Assembly: GCF_000427295.1 (NCBI RefSeq)
Contig: NZ_ATNM01000116.1
Location: 1 to 64,000, forward strand
Length of the DNA stretch: 64,000 bases
Source of the DNA: Cyclobacterium qasimii M12-11B
Lineage (GTDB): Bacteria; Bacteroidota; Bacteroidia; Cytophagales; Cyclobacteriaceae
Direction of reading: 5' to 3'
The notes below the pieces were generated by a model. It did no database searches, was not told the origin of the DNA, and worked only from the letters and a program-made list of their open reading frames with translations. The position numbers and the translations under genes are program-made. Of this stretch, positions 20,476 through 31,100 are shown one piece after another. Position 1 is the stretch's first letter. Each line of letters starts with the position of its first letter.

Positions 20476-21876
20476 ATGCACATGATTTTACGAAAATATA
20501 TAGGCTTACTAATGATTGTTCTCCTTCCCTTTGGAGGAGTATTAGCCCAAAACAAGCAATTGCCAAATATAGTCCTGCTTTTAGCAGATGATCTGGGGTA
20601 CCGTGACCTGAGTTGCTATGGAAGTACGCAGGTAAATACACCAAATCTGGACAAATTGGCGGCCAAAGGCATGCGGTTTACAGACTTTTATGCAGGATCT
20701 GCGGTTTGTTCGCCCTCAAGGGCCGCTTTAATGACCGGCCGGTCTTCAGTTAGGGCAGGGATTTACAGCTGGATTCATACTTCGCATAAAATGCATTTGG
20801 CAAAAACAGAATTTACCACGGCTGAATTATTGAAACAGGCAGGTTATGCCACGGCCCATATTGGCAAATGGCATTTAGGTTATGACCTTGAAGAGGGTTC
20901 AGGACCGGGTCCAAATCCAGGAGACCAGGGTTTTGACCATTGGATAGCTACAGGAAATAACGCCATCCCTTCCCATCATAATCCAGACAACTTTGTACGC
21001 AATGGACTGGCCTTAGGTGAGGTAGAAGGTTATTCATCGCATATTTTGGCGGATGAAGCCATAGGCTGGCTTGATAGGAGACCAAAGAACCAGCCCTTTT
21101 TTATTAACCTGTGGTTTCATGAACCACACCAGAAAGTAGCAGCACCTGAAGCATTATTAAACAAACATAGGAACACGGATTTGCCAGCTTATTATGGGGC
21201 TATTGAAAATATGGATGCCGCAATAGGTAAGGTTCTGGCTGCTTTAGAAAGCCAAGGACTTACCAAGGAAACTCTAATTGTATTTATGTCTGACAATGGA
21301 AGCTACAGGGGGAACAATGGCAGTAACGGTGAGTTGACCCAAGGCAAAACCACCCTTTGGGAAGGTGGTATCCGGGTTCCTGGGATTTTTAGCTGGCCAG
21401 GAGTGATAGCTGAGGGCTCCATTGAAAACAGGCCAGCCGGAGTGGTTGATATTTTTCCAACAATAAAAGCAATAGTTGAGGAAAAAACTGATCCCAAAAT
21501 CGTAATAGATGGTTCCAGTTTATTGCCAATTTTTACTGCTCAAGAATTTGAACGTGAAAAACCATTGTACTGGTTTTATCCGCCATCCCGGCCCGTTGCC
21601 GCTATTAGGAAAGACCAGTGGAATTTGATTGCTGACCCGGAATTGGCTATCCCTAGAGGGAATATGTTTAAAGAAGAATACATAGGGCTGATCAAGGAGA
21701 CAAAATTGCAAAACTTCCGGTTGTTTAATCTGCGAAATGACCCAAAACAAACAAAGGATGTTTCTGCTGAAAATCCTGAAGTGTTTGAAAACATGAAAAG
21801 AGAAATGATCCAATTGCACGAGGAAATTGTAGCAGAGGCCATCGATTGGAGGGATTTTTCCTGGGAAAATAATTAA
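20476..21876 (+). CDS. Sulfatase (type I), second of five in tandem
   Basis: Secreted sulfate-ester hydrolase with a cleavable signal peptide (VLAQ, cleavage about residue 24). Metal ligands lie in LLADDLGYRD; the signature CSPSR has nucleophile Cys78. GKWHLGYD and MSDNGSYRGNNG are further active-site segments, and LTQGKTTLWEGGIRVP is the conserved C-terminal-side loop. The 466 residues appear complete. It differs strongly from its neighbours outside the core motifs, so it probably acts on another sulfate position. Spacing is 24 bp on both sides. Confidence 0.95.
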   Translation: MHMILRKYIGLLMIVLLPFGGVLAQNKQLPNIVLLLADDLGYRDLSCYGSTQVNTPNLDKLAAKGMRFTDFYAGSAVCSPSRAALMTGRSSVRAGIYSWIHTSHKMHLAKTEFTTAELLKQAGYATAHIGKWHLGYDLEEGSGPGPNPGDQGFDHWIATGNNAIPSHHNPDNFVRNGLALGEVEGYSSHILADEAIGWLDRRPKNQPFFINLWFHEPHQKVAAPEALLNKHRNTDLPAYYGAIENMDAAIGKVLAALESQGLTKETLIVFMSDNGSYRGNNGSNGELTQGKTTLWEGGIRVPGIFSWPGVIAEGSIENRPAGVVDIFPTIKAIVEEKTDPKIVIDGSSLLPIFTAQEFEREKPLYWFYPPSRPVAAIRKDQWNLIADPELAIPRGNMFKEEYIGLIKETKLQNFRLFNLRNDPKQTKDVSAENPEVFENMKREMIQLHEEIVAEAIDWRDFSWENN

Positions 21877-21900
21877 AACACGAATTCAATTAGACTGACA

Positions 21901-23265
21901 ATGAAACTATTTAACTGGAGAAATTTATGCTTAATATTCCTTTTTCTAATAAGTGCAATAGCGCATGCACAAACCAAGGATAAATCTGAGAAACCCAATA
22001 TTCTGATCATCTTTACAGATGATCAGGGATACCATGATGTGTCCTATTATGGAACAAAAGATATCCAAACTCCTCATATAGACGCCATCCGAAAGGACGG
22101 TATGCAGCTGGATTATTTCTACGCCAACTCTCCTGTTTGTGCACCCACCAGGGCTTCATTGATGTCAGGCCGATATCCTGATCACGTTGGTGTCCCCGGC
22201 TTGGTAAGGTCAAACCCCGCAAACAACTGGGGTTATTTGAATCCCAAAACAATTCTATTGCCTGCAATGCTTAAAAAAGGGGGATACCATACCGCTCACA
22301 TTGGGAAATGGAACCTTGGTCTAGAACATCCTAACCTTCCCAATGACCATGGATTCGATTACTTTCATGGTTGGTTGGAAGACATGATGGACGATTACCT
22401 CACCCATAGAAGACATGGGAAAAACTACATGCGTTTGAACGAGGAAATCATAGATCCAGCAGGTCATGCTACAGATCTTTTTACTGAATGGTCAGTGAAT
22501 TATATTAAAGACAGGGGGGAAAAAGAAGACCCATTTTTCTTGTATTTAGCCTACAATGCTCCTCACTTTCCAGTTCAACCTCCAAAGGAATGGCTTGATA
22601 AGGTGAATAAAAGAGAGCCTGGTTTACCTGAGAAACGTGCCAATTTGATTGCGTTCATTGAGCACCTGGATGATGGCATAGGGCAGGTGATAAGTGCACT
22701 TAAAGAATCTGGGCAATATGAAAACACACTTATCATTTTCACCAGTGACAATGGTGGACACCTACCTGATATGGCCAATAATGGTCCATTGCGTGATGGG
22801 AAGCAAAGCATGTATGAAGGGGGATTGAGAGTGCCCACGGCGATATCATGGCCTGCCAGAATTAAAGCAGGAAGCAGCTCAGACCAGGTAAACCTATCCA
22901 TGGATATATTACCTACCCTCACCGAAATTGCGGGTGTTTCTGTAGAACATAAAATCAATGGAAGAAGCTTTTTGCCTACACTTCTAGGCGAAACCATGGA
23001 AGAGGATGCCCGACCTTTGTATTTTGTCCGTAGAGAAGGTGGAAGCAGATATGGAGGAAAGGCCTATCATGCACTTAGGTTGGGGGATTGGAAATTACTG
23101 CAAAATAGCCCTTTTCAACCCATGGAACTGTATAACTTAAAAGAAGACCCGTCAGAAAAAGACAATATTATCGCAGAAAATCAGGAAGTTTTTCAAAAAT
23201 TAAATGCTTATTTAATGTCTCATATTCAGGAAGGGGGCAGAGTACCTTGGCAGCAACCTGAATAG
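21901..23265 (+). CDS. Sulfatase (type I), third of five in tandem
   Basis: Secreted sulfate-ester hydrolase; the signal peptide is cleaved after about residue 23 (IAHAQ). Metal site IFTDDQGYHD, signature CAPTR with nucleophile Cys80, then GKWNLGLEH, with Asn where the other copies have His, and TSDNGGHLP. The DDQGYHD variant, with Gln instead of Leu, groups it with the sulfatases at 24781 and 42906 rather than its immediate neighbours. The 454 residues look complete. It starts 24 bp after the previous gene. Confidence 0.95.
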   Translation: MKLFNWRNLCLIFLFLISAIAHAQTKDKSEKPNILIIFTDDQGYHDVSYYGTKDIQTPHIDAIRKDGMQLDYFYANSPVCAPTRASLMSGRYPDHVGVPGLVRSNPANNWGYLNPKTILLPAMLKKGGYHTAHIGKWNLGLEHPNLPNDHGFDYFHGWLEDMMDDYLTHRRHGKNYMRLNEEIIDPAGHATDLFTEWSVNYIKDRGEKEDPFFLYLAYNAPHFPVQPPKEWLDKVNKREPGLPEKRANLIAFIEHLDDGIGQVISALKESGQYENTLIIFTSDNGGHLPDMANNGPLRDGKQSMYEGGLRVPTAISWPARIKAGSSSDQVNLSMDILPTLTEIAGVSVEHKINGRSFLPTLLGETMEEDARPLYFVRREGGSRYGGKAYHALRLGDWKLLQNSPFQPMELYNLKEDPSEKDNIIAENQEVFQKLNAYLMSHIQEGGRVPWQQPE

Positions 23266-23303
23266 CATTATAAATTTTAATACATCTCAGAAAAGATAAA
23301 AAT

Positions 23304-24743
23304 ATGAAACTGTTAAATCCCAAAATAGTCTTAGGCTTAATAATCAGTTGCTTAATGAGCTCAATTTCGCTATCTGAGGCCAGGCAAAAAAACGATCAGC
23401 CAAACATTATTGTGATATTTGCAGATGATTTGGGCTATGGAGACTTAGGGGTTTTTGGTCACCCATCGATTAAAACCCCTAATCTGGACAGGATGGCTTT
23501 TGAAGGGCAAAAGTGGACCAATTTTTATGTAGCCGCTCCAGTTTGTACCCCTAGTAGAGCCGGGATTCTTACTGGCAGATTGCCAATTCGGTCTGGAATG
23601 AGCAGTGACAAAAGAAGAGTGCTTTTCCCTGATTCTAATGGAGGACTACCTCAATCTGAAATTACCATTGCCAAAGCATTAAAAGGAAATGGTTACCAAA
23701 CGGCAGCCATAGGAAAGTGGCATTTGGGGCATAAATCCCCCTTCTTGCCTACAGACCATGGTTTTGACAGTTATTTTGGGATTCCTTATTCCAATGATAT
23801 GGATAAGGTGGAGAAAACAGATCATTTTACGCTGACTGAGAATGAGAGGTATCAAGGGTACAATGTACCGCTAATGAGAGATGAGGAAATAGTAGAACGC
23901 CCAACAGATCAGCGTACTTTAACAAAGAGATATACAGAGGAAGCTGTGGCCAAAATCAAAGATTTTAAAAAGGACCCATTTTTCATTTATTTGGCACATA
24001 ATCTGCCACACATTCCATTGTTTAGGTCTGCAGCATTTAAAGATCAGTCTTTAGGAGGTATTTATGGGGATGTTATAGAGGAAATTGATTGGTCGGTTGG
24101 CCAAATTCTAGCCACCCTGAAAGAAGAAGGTATTGCCGACAATACCTTGGTGGTTTTTACTTCTGACAATGGGCCATGGCATATTTTTAAAACCCATGGG
24201 GGTTCGGCTGGATTACTTAGAGGAGCCAAAGGAGGAACTTTTGAAGGTGGAATGAGAGAGCCAACTGTGTTTTGGTGGCCAGCACAAATCAAACCAGGTG
24301 TGGTCATGGATATGGCAACAACCATGGATTTATTGCCAACTTTTTGTGCTATTTCAGGAACAGATTTACCTGATGATAGGGTGTATGATGGTTTTGATAT
24401 TTCAGGCCTTCTTAAAGGTTCAGGCAAAAGTGAGCGAGAGACTGTTTTTTATTACCGTGGTCAAAGGGTATTTGCTGTGAGAAAAGGGGATTATAAGGCC
24501 CATTTTATCACCCAACTTGAATATGGGAATCCAACCGCACACCCAGTGACCCTTCCTGCCGTAACTGTAGAGAATGAAGCTACTGTTTTGGAAACACCTC
24601 TATTGTACAATGTAAATGTTGATCCAGGAGAGCGATTCAACATTGCTGAAGACCATCCGGAGGTTATTGCTGAAATTAGAAAGGTACTGGCTGAACACCA
24701 GGCTGGAATTGTTCCTGTGGAAAATCAGCTGGAAAAGTATTGA
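23304..24743 (+). CDS. Sulfatase (type I), fourth of five in tandem
   Basis: Secreted sulfate-ester hydrolase resembling the arylsulfatase A/cerebroside-sulfatase branch. The signal peptide covers about residues 1-27. Metal site IFADDLGYGD, signature CTPSR with nucleophile Cys81, GKWHLGHKSP, and TSDNGPWHIF followed by AGLLRGAKGGTFEGGMREP. The 479 residues are complete. It lies 38 bp after the previous sulfatase and 37 bp before the next. Confidence 0.95.
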   Translation: MKLLNPKIVLGLIISCLMSSISLSEARQKNDQPNIIVIFADDLGYGDLGVFGHPSIKTPNLDRMAFEGQKWTNFYVAAPVCTPSRAGILTGRLPIRSGMSSDKRRVLFPDSNGGLPQSEITIAKALKGNGYQTAAIGKWHLGHKSPFLPTDHGFDSYFGIPYSNDMDKVEKTDHFTLTENERYQGYNVPLMRDEEIVERPTDQRTLTKRYTEEAVAKIKDFKKDPFFIYLAHNLPHIPLFRSAAFKDQSLGGIYGDVIEEIDWSVGQILATLKEEGIADNTLVVFTSDNGPWHIFKTHGGSAGLLRGAKGGTFEGGMREPTVFWWPAQIKPGVVMDMATTMDLLPTFCAISGTDLPDDRVYDGFDISGLLKGSGKSERETVFYYRGQRVFAVRKGDYKAHFITQLEYGNPTAHPVTLPAVTVENEATVLETPLLYNVNVDPGERFNIAEDHPEVIAEIRKVLAEHQAGIVPVENQLEKY

Positions 24744-24780
24744 TAATAGGAGCTTGTCATTGATATAAACCTAAAAATAA

Positions 24781-26558
24781 ATGAGAATTTACAATGCCTT
24801 TTGTTTTCTCTTCATTGCACTCATCACAAATCCGGTGTATGCGAGCCTGCAGCAAACAAAGAAAGACCAGCCCAATGTTATCCTAATAATTACTGATGAC
24901 CAAGGTTACGGTGATTTTGGATTTACGGGTAACCCGCATGTTAAAACACCTGTGATAGATAATCTGGCACAGGAAAGTGTTAGGTTAAATAATTTTTACG
25001 TTTCCCCAGTATGTGCACCTACCAGGTCCAGTTTAATGACAGGCAGGTATTCCTTGCGAACAGGTGTAAGGGACACCTATAATGGTGGTGCTACCATGGC
25101 TACCGAAGAAATTACCTTGGCTGAAATGCTTAAGGATGCGGGTTATGAAACCGGAGCATTTGGGAAATGGCATTTGGGAGACAATTATCCATTCCGTCCA
25201 GGGGATCAGGGTTTTGATGAATCGTTGATTCACCTTGCAGGAGGGATGGGGCAGCCTGGAGACTTCACGACTTATTTTCAGAAAGACCGCAGTTATTTTG
25301 ACCCTACGCTTTGGTACAATGGCAAACAGAAGTCATTTCTAGGGTATTGTTCAGATATCTTTACCAATGAGGCCATTCGCTTTGTTGAAAGTCAAAGTCC
25401 GGATAAGCCATTTTTCATGTATTTGGCTTTCAATGCGCCTCATACCCCATTACAGGTGCCTGATGAATATTATCAAAAATACAAGGACATTGATCCTTCT
25501 TCAGGCTTTGGAGGCAATGGAATGCCAATGCCTGAAATGAGCGAAAAAGACAAGGAAGATGCGAGGAAAGTCTACGCGATGGTTTCCAATATTGATGACA
25601 ATATTGGGAAACTTATGCAAAAGTTAGATGATTTAAACATCTCCGAGAATACCATTGTCATTTTCATGACAGACAATGGACCACAGCAGTTCAGGTATGT
25701 TGCTGGCATGAGAGGCAAGAAGGGGAATGTTTACCGTGGAGGAGTGCGGGTTCCATTTCTTATCAAATATCCAAAGGGCCTAAAACCAAATCAAGAGGTA
25801 AATGCTACTCTGGCGCATATTGATGTATTGCCAACTTTGGCGGAGTTATGCCAGGCAAAAGTGCCAACTGATAGGGAAATAGATGGACTAAGTTTTGCTG
25901 GATTATTAGAAGAGAAAGATGAAAATGAAGCGGCATTTGAAGAAAGGCCTTTGTTTTTTACTGGACCAGAAAGTTGCCGGAATTGTATGAGAACATCGCC
26001 ATTCAAAAAGGCCCGTATAAATTGGTAGGGAATACAGGCTATGATGCAGTACCAAAAGACTTCGAGTTGTTCCATTTGGGAAATGATCCCTATGAATTGG
26101 ACAATATCGTTGCAAACCATCCGGAAAAGGCGAATGAACTAAAAAGATCCATGGATCAACTGGTAGATGAGTTAACCGGATCTCCAAACCTGATGGAAGA
26201 CCATATGCCAATAATAGGAACGAAGCATGAGAACCCACTAATATTGAATCGCAATGACGCATCGGGACAAAGAGGCATCTGGACACAAGAAGAGATTTAT
26301 GGGTATTGGAATGTTGAAATACTTGAAGGGAATTACAATATCAGGTATAAATTTATTGAACCGCTGAAAAAAGCAGGCAAGGTAATGTTGGAAACCAAAG
26401 CACAAATTATCCAATCCCAAATGAAGCAAATGCCAACAGATGTGATTGACTTGAAAAATGTTCATTTGAAGCATTACAAAGGCAGTGTAACCCCTCATTT
26501 TATGAGTGGAGGTAAAAGCATTTTCCCTTTATGGGTAGAATTTGAGCGGATTGATTAA
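24781..26558 (+). pseudogene. Sulfatase (type I), fifth of five, broken by a one-base frameshift
   Basis: The first frame (24781-26028) gives a signal peptide, metal site IITDDQGYGD, signature CAPTR with nucleophile Cys78, GKWHLGDNYP and MTDNGPQQFR, but derails after ERPLFF. The natural continuation (YWTRKLPELYENIAIQKG) is in another frame. It runs to 26558 and adds an extended C-terminal region of about 110 residues, with GYWNVEILEGNY, probably a beta-sandwich. Adding one T to the run of six T at 25954-25959 restores a single ORF of about 592 codons. Either the strain carries a real frameshift or the consensus has lost a base. The catalytic domain up to the break is otherwise intact. Confidence 0.88.
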
Positions 26559-26763
26559 AAAAGTAACGGATTTGCTTTAATCCCGAAATATGTAATAGTC
26601 ATTCTATTGCATATTCTATCTAACTCATATAATTATAGGTTTTAATTAACCCCTTAATATGATTTTAAGGCATAAGTTATTGATTACCCTTATCCCTTCC
26701 TGTTCATTTTTGGCTTGATCCAAAAACGAACCAAAAAGATCAAGGCTGTATGTAAATCTTAAC
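26559..26763. other. Noncoding DNA after the sulfatase operon
   Basis: No ORF of plausible composition. With the palindromic element that follows and the segment up to 27134 it forms a 570-bp intergenic patch that seems made of decayed repeats. Confidence 0.4.
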
Positions 26764-26858
26764 GTAAAATGAATACTCAATGGCTAAACAAAAAAAACTC
26801 CGCCGGAATGGCGTCAAACAGTTTTTTTGTTCTTAACGCCATTGAGCCTCCATTTTAC
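26764..26858. repeat. Large nested palindromic element
   Basis: Nested inverted repeats form one long imperfect hairpin. The outer arms are GTAAAATG (26764-26771) and CATTTTAC (26851-26858). The next arms are CTCAATGGC (26776-26784) and GCCATTGAG (26838-26846). Inside them lie AACA8CT against AGT7GTT, and a central CGCC-GGAAT-GGCG. No coding sense is visible. The form is that of a REP- or MITE-like intergenic repeat of Bacteroidota; I could not compare it with other copies in this genome. Confidence 0.65.
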
Positions 26859-27134
26859 TAATTTCCATAAGGCCGGAATAAAAAATGGCATAAATCCAAG
26901 TTAGTAGCCCTACGTCACTTTTTGGCAAGGTCTTAGAATTCCATCTAACTCTTTAAAGACTTAGGGTAGTCCTAGTAAAATTGGGTCATCGAGCCAATTT
27001 ATTAGCCTTGAAGGGGCGAAATATAACAGCCACGGGTATATAGCTCCTGGTTCAATAAATGCACATTAAATGATTTTGGTGGTATAGTTGCCTTTTTTCT
27101 GCAACAATACTGACAAAATCTTTTTCCTTAAATC
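26859..27134. other. Noncoding DNA, possible second decayed repeat
   Basis: No gene. The stretch near 27010-27055 (CCTTGAAGGGGCGAAATATAAC and following bases) reminds me of a short repeat seen in many Bacteroidota intergenic regions, but I cannot confirm this from the window. Confidence 0.3.
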
Positions 27135-27170
27135 AAAAAAGGTCAGCATTTTAACGCTGACCTTTTTTGT
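27135..27170. terminator. Bidirectional intrinsic terminator
   Basis: A perfect 13-bp inverted repeat (27135-27147 with 27156-27168) with six A at the outer left and six T at the outer right, loop of 8 nt. It can stop plus-strand transcription from the sulfatases and minus-strand transcription from the small gene at 27189-27437. Confidence 0.88.
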
Positions 27171-27188
27171 ATTTTATTTTATGTATTT

Positions 27189-27437
27189 CTAAGCATTGGC
27201 ACTTTGAGGAGCCCAATGGGAACAAAGCATCCCTGGCGCAGCCTTTTGAGGATTGGCACAATCATCTGTTTCATACCTTAAGCAAGAGTCACAGTTTCTG
27301 TTGTCTTTTAATGCTGCTTTCATTTCGAAGGTATCACATGTGTAGCTGTTATTGACTTTAACGCCATGGACTTTGCATACACCACTGGAATCTAAATTTT
27401 CACAGTTATTACAGTTACTCGCTAATCTGATAGACAT
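27189..27437 (-). CDS. Small conserved cysteine-rich protein, probable metal-binding
   Basis: An 82-residue cytoplasmic protein without signal peptide. It has eight cysteines arranged as CNNC, two single Cys, CDSC and two more single Cys, which looks like two zinc-ribbon-like or metal-cluster halves. I do not recognise a named family. The ATG start at 27437 and a terminator just beyond the stop support a single-gene transcript. It is flanked by noncoding DNA and has no evident link with the sulfatase or susC operons. Confidence 0.72.
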   Translation of the reverse strand: MSIRLASNCNNCENLDSSGVCKVHGVKVNNSYTCDTFEMKAALKDNRNCDSCLRYETDDCANPQKAAPGMLCSHWAPQSANA

Positions 27438-28189
27438 AATTCTTTTGGTTTAAGATTCAATATAAAATTAGGGTCAAGGCCGATTAGAAGCAATATAAAT
27501 AACTGTAAATCAAGTATTTGTATTTAGATTGTTTAAAAATAGATTGCTAAATTGTTGATTTTCAGTTAGGCCAGAATAGCTTTTTAGGTATTAGCCTTGC
27601 CAATTAAGAAGGTTTAATGAATGACCTCAATTTACAATAATTCATCCCTTAGTTGAGAGATGCGTTTAATAATTACCCCTATGAAAAATTTCACAATGGT
27701 TTTTTAATGGCATAAGGGGCTTTTGTTCCTTCCTAAAAAAATCTATTCATCATTAATAATTCCTTGATCTGATGATTTTTAAATAATATTTTATTAATAT
27801 TATTTTAACAAATAAAATTATGAGTTTGTTACTTTTACACAAAGGTTATTCGATTGTTTTTTTGGAATACTACTGTAAGGTTTTATTTTCTTTTAAAAAA
27901 CAGAATTTGAGGCGATTTAAGGGCGAATATTTTAATTCAGCGCTTTTGTTGTTGAAAAAATGGAGATAATTTCTTTTCCAGAGACTTTAATTGGGCGCTT
28001 GAAAGTGAGAACCCGTTAAAATTTTCTTTGTCTCTGAGGATAGAAAATAGTTCTATTAGTGGATTACCAGTAAACATATAAAACTGTAATATAAAACTGA
28101 TTATATCTTAAAATGAAATGCATTTGATTATGAATCTTAACATATAAGTGCAGTTTATTTCTTTTTATTCAATGCTTAATCCATACCCT
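27438..28189. promoter_or_regulatory. Upstream region of the third susC operon
   Basis: About 750 bp of AT-rich DNA without an ORF, between the divergent small Cys-rich gene and susC. It should contain promoters for both. Only weak -7-like matches were seen (for example TGCATTTG near 28119), so no promoter is called. Confidence 0.4.
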
Positions 28190-31100
28190 ATGAAAAAAAC
28201 TATTCCAAAAAGGAATAGCCACCAAGGTCTTTGGCTGGTTGTTCAACTATTTGTATTTATGTTATTGGTACAGCCACTGCTGGCTTTACCTACGGTTCCG
28301 GAAAATTTCCGGATGGCAGCTATCAAAGGATCTGTTGTGGATGAAACCGGAGAGCCTTTACCAGGTGCCACCATCACCATTGAAGGGACCTCACAGGGGA
28401 CTGTTTCAGATATTGATGGAAATTTCACCATTGAAGTACCTGAAAATGGTGCTTTAGTTGTTTCCTTTATTGGTTACCAAACCCAAGTCGTTTCCATTGG
28501 AAATGAAAGTGTCCTAAATATCCAAATGATTCAGGAAGAGTCTTCTTTGAATGAAGTATTGGTGGTGGGTTATGGTACCCAAGAAAAACGGGATGTTACG
28601 GGAGCTGTTTCTTCAATAAAAGGAGATAACCTCCAGAATCTTCCTGTATCGGGTGCTGCACAGGCGCTTCAAGGGAGAGCTGCGGGTGTTAACGTGGTAA
28701 GAAACGGTGGGGCTCCTGGAAATCAGGGATCCATTAGAATTAGAGGTACGGGAACCCTCAATAATGCTGATCCATTAATTATTATTGATGGTGTGCCTGG
28801 AGGAAGTTTAAATGATGTAAACCCTAATAATATTGAATCGGTAGAAATATTGAAAGACGCATCTGCCTCTGCCATTTATGGAACCAGAGCGGCAAATGGC
28901 GTGGTAATCGTAACCACTAAAAGAGGAGATTTTAACCAACCGTTAAAGGTGGAGTTGAATGGTTACCTTGGCGTCTCCAATGCCATTAAGACAATAGACG
29001 TGTTAGATGCCCCAACATTAGCTACCCTCAAAAGAGAAAGGTATACCAATGATGGACTGGCTATCAATTCAATTTGGGAAGATCCAAGCTATCAAACACA
29101 AATGACGAACTGGCAGGAAGAGCTTTTGGGACAAGGAACTACTCAGAACGTGGACCTTACACTTAGCGGAGGGAATAACAATTCCTCTTTTATGATTGCC
29201 GGTGGATATTTTAAAGAAGAAGGGATGATTACCAATTCTGACTTCAGACGTTTAAGTTTTAGGATTAATTCAGACCATAAGTTAAGTGATAAATTTAAAA
29301 TTGGCCAGAATTTACAGCTTGTATCCATTAATCAAAGGAGCCCAAATACACTTTCTGCACAAACAGGAGTGTTATGGAGTGCCATCCGTTTTCACCCAGG
29401 TCTGCCGGTAATGTACCCTGATGGTTCTTACAGTTCCTCTCAGGTTTCAGGAGAATTCGGAGATATTAACAATCCAATTTTTACCCAGGATACTCAGGAC
29501 AATAACAGTACAACGCATAAAATCTTAGGAAATTTAAATGCAGAATATGAAGTACTGGAAGGACTGAAATTTCGTGTAAATTTTGGTTTGGATGGATACA
29601 TTAGTGATGGTTATAATTTCAATATTATTGTGAACGATCAGATTCGGACCTCATCGATGAATTCCTTGTCAAGAAGCTACAATGAATATTATTCTGTTTT
29701 GGCTGAATACTTCCTTTCTTATGACAAAGTTTTCAATGAACTTCATAAGGTCAATTTTGTAGGTGGTTATACCACTCAGACTTTCAATTCAGATTATTTT
29801 AGTGCCAGTAAGCGTGATTTTTTGGATGAGTCTTTTGATCAAAGGTTCCTGAGTGTGGGACAAACCTTGAATGGTATTGACGGTGGAAAATCTTACGATG
29901 CTTTGGCTTCCTATTTTGGTAGGGCCACTTACAATTATGATGAACGCTATTTGGTAACAGCCACTTTTAGAAGTGATGGATCCTCTAAATTTGCTCCAGG
30001 AAATCGCTGGGGATATTTCCCTGCATTTTCTCTTGGATGGAGAATCTCAGAGGAGGACTTCTTTCAAAATGTTGGCTTTATTTCCAATATGAAACTTACG
30101 GGAGGTTGGGGAAGTCTTGGAAATCAAAATGTGAATGGTTTACAATACCTGGCACTCATTAGTTCAGGAAGAAGGTATTCATTTGGCGGCAATCAAACGG
30201 TGGGAGCGGCTCAGACAAGGGTGCCAAATCTTGGGATTACCTGGGAAACAGCCCAAATGACAAATATAGGATTGGATTTAGGCTTTTTAGACAATCGTTT
30301 GCTAGCCAATTTCAATTACTTTATAAAGGACACCAAAGACATGCTTATAGCTCCTCCCACCATTGGATCCATAGGTACTGCACAGATACCCAACCAAAAT
30401 CTTGGTGAATTAAGAAATAAGGGACTTGAAGTAGAGGTTTTATTTAGAGAAAGCCAAGGGAAACTTACCTATACGGTGAGTGGAAATGCTTCCTTTATCC
30501 AAAATGAAGTCACCAAATTGGTAGATGGTAATTTTATAGGTTCAAGGTTATATGGCAGGTCCAGTCAGGAATTGTCTAGAACCTATCAGGGGGCGCCCAT
30601 TGCCAGCTTTTATGGATGGAGAGCAGATGGTTTGTACCAAACTGCAGAAGAAATTCAAAACGATTCCAACATTGCCAATGATCCAAGAAAGACATCAGGT
30701 TTAATTCAGCCCGGAGATGTTAAATTTCTGGATTTAAACGATGATGGTTTAATAGATGAGGAAGATAGAGAAATCATAGGTAATCCACATCCAAAGGTTG
30801 TCTACGGCTTAAACACTCAATTGGGATATGGGAATTTTGATTTTAGCCTGTTCTTTTTGGGGAATGCGGGATTTGACATTTACAATGCCGATAGAATGCA
30901 AGGCATAGATCCCACTTATCCATTTAACATGTATGCGGAAACCATCAACCGATGGAATGGTGAAGGGACGAGCAATGAAATCCCAAGAATGACTACTAAA
31001 AGAGATAACCTTAACCATAGAACTTCTGACTTGTTTTTGGAAAAGGGAGATTTCCTAAGACTTAAAAATGTAGTATTGGGTTACACTTTACCTGCAGCTC

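Noticed and set aside
25974-26558. 194-residue ORF as a separate gene
   Set aside because: It is the continuation of the fifth sulfatase in a shifted frame; its first codons lie inside the upstream gene.
27167-27355. 62-residue plus-strand ORF
   Set aside because: It lies opposite the small Cys-rich gene, begins inside the terminator, and is full of residues complementary to Cys codons.
28148-28189. GTG start 14 codons upstream in the third susC
   Set aside because: It would put a non-basic, non-hydrophobic stretch before the MKKTIPKRN n-region; the ATG at 28190 gives a normal signal peptide.
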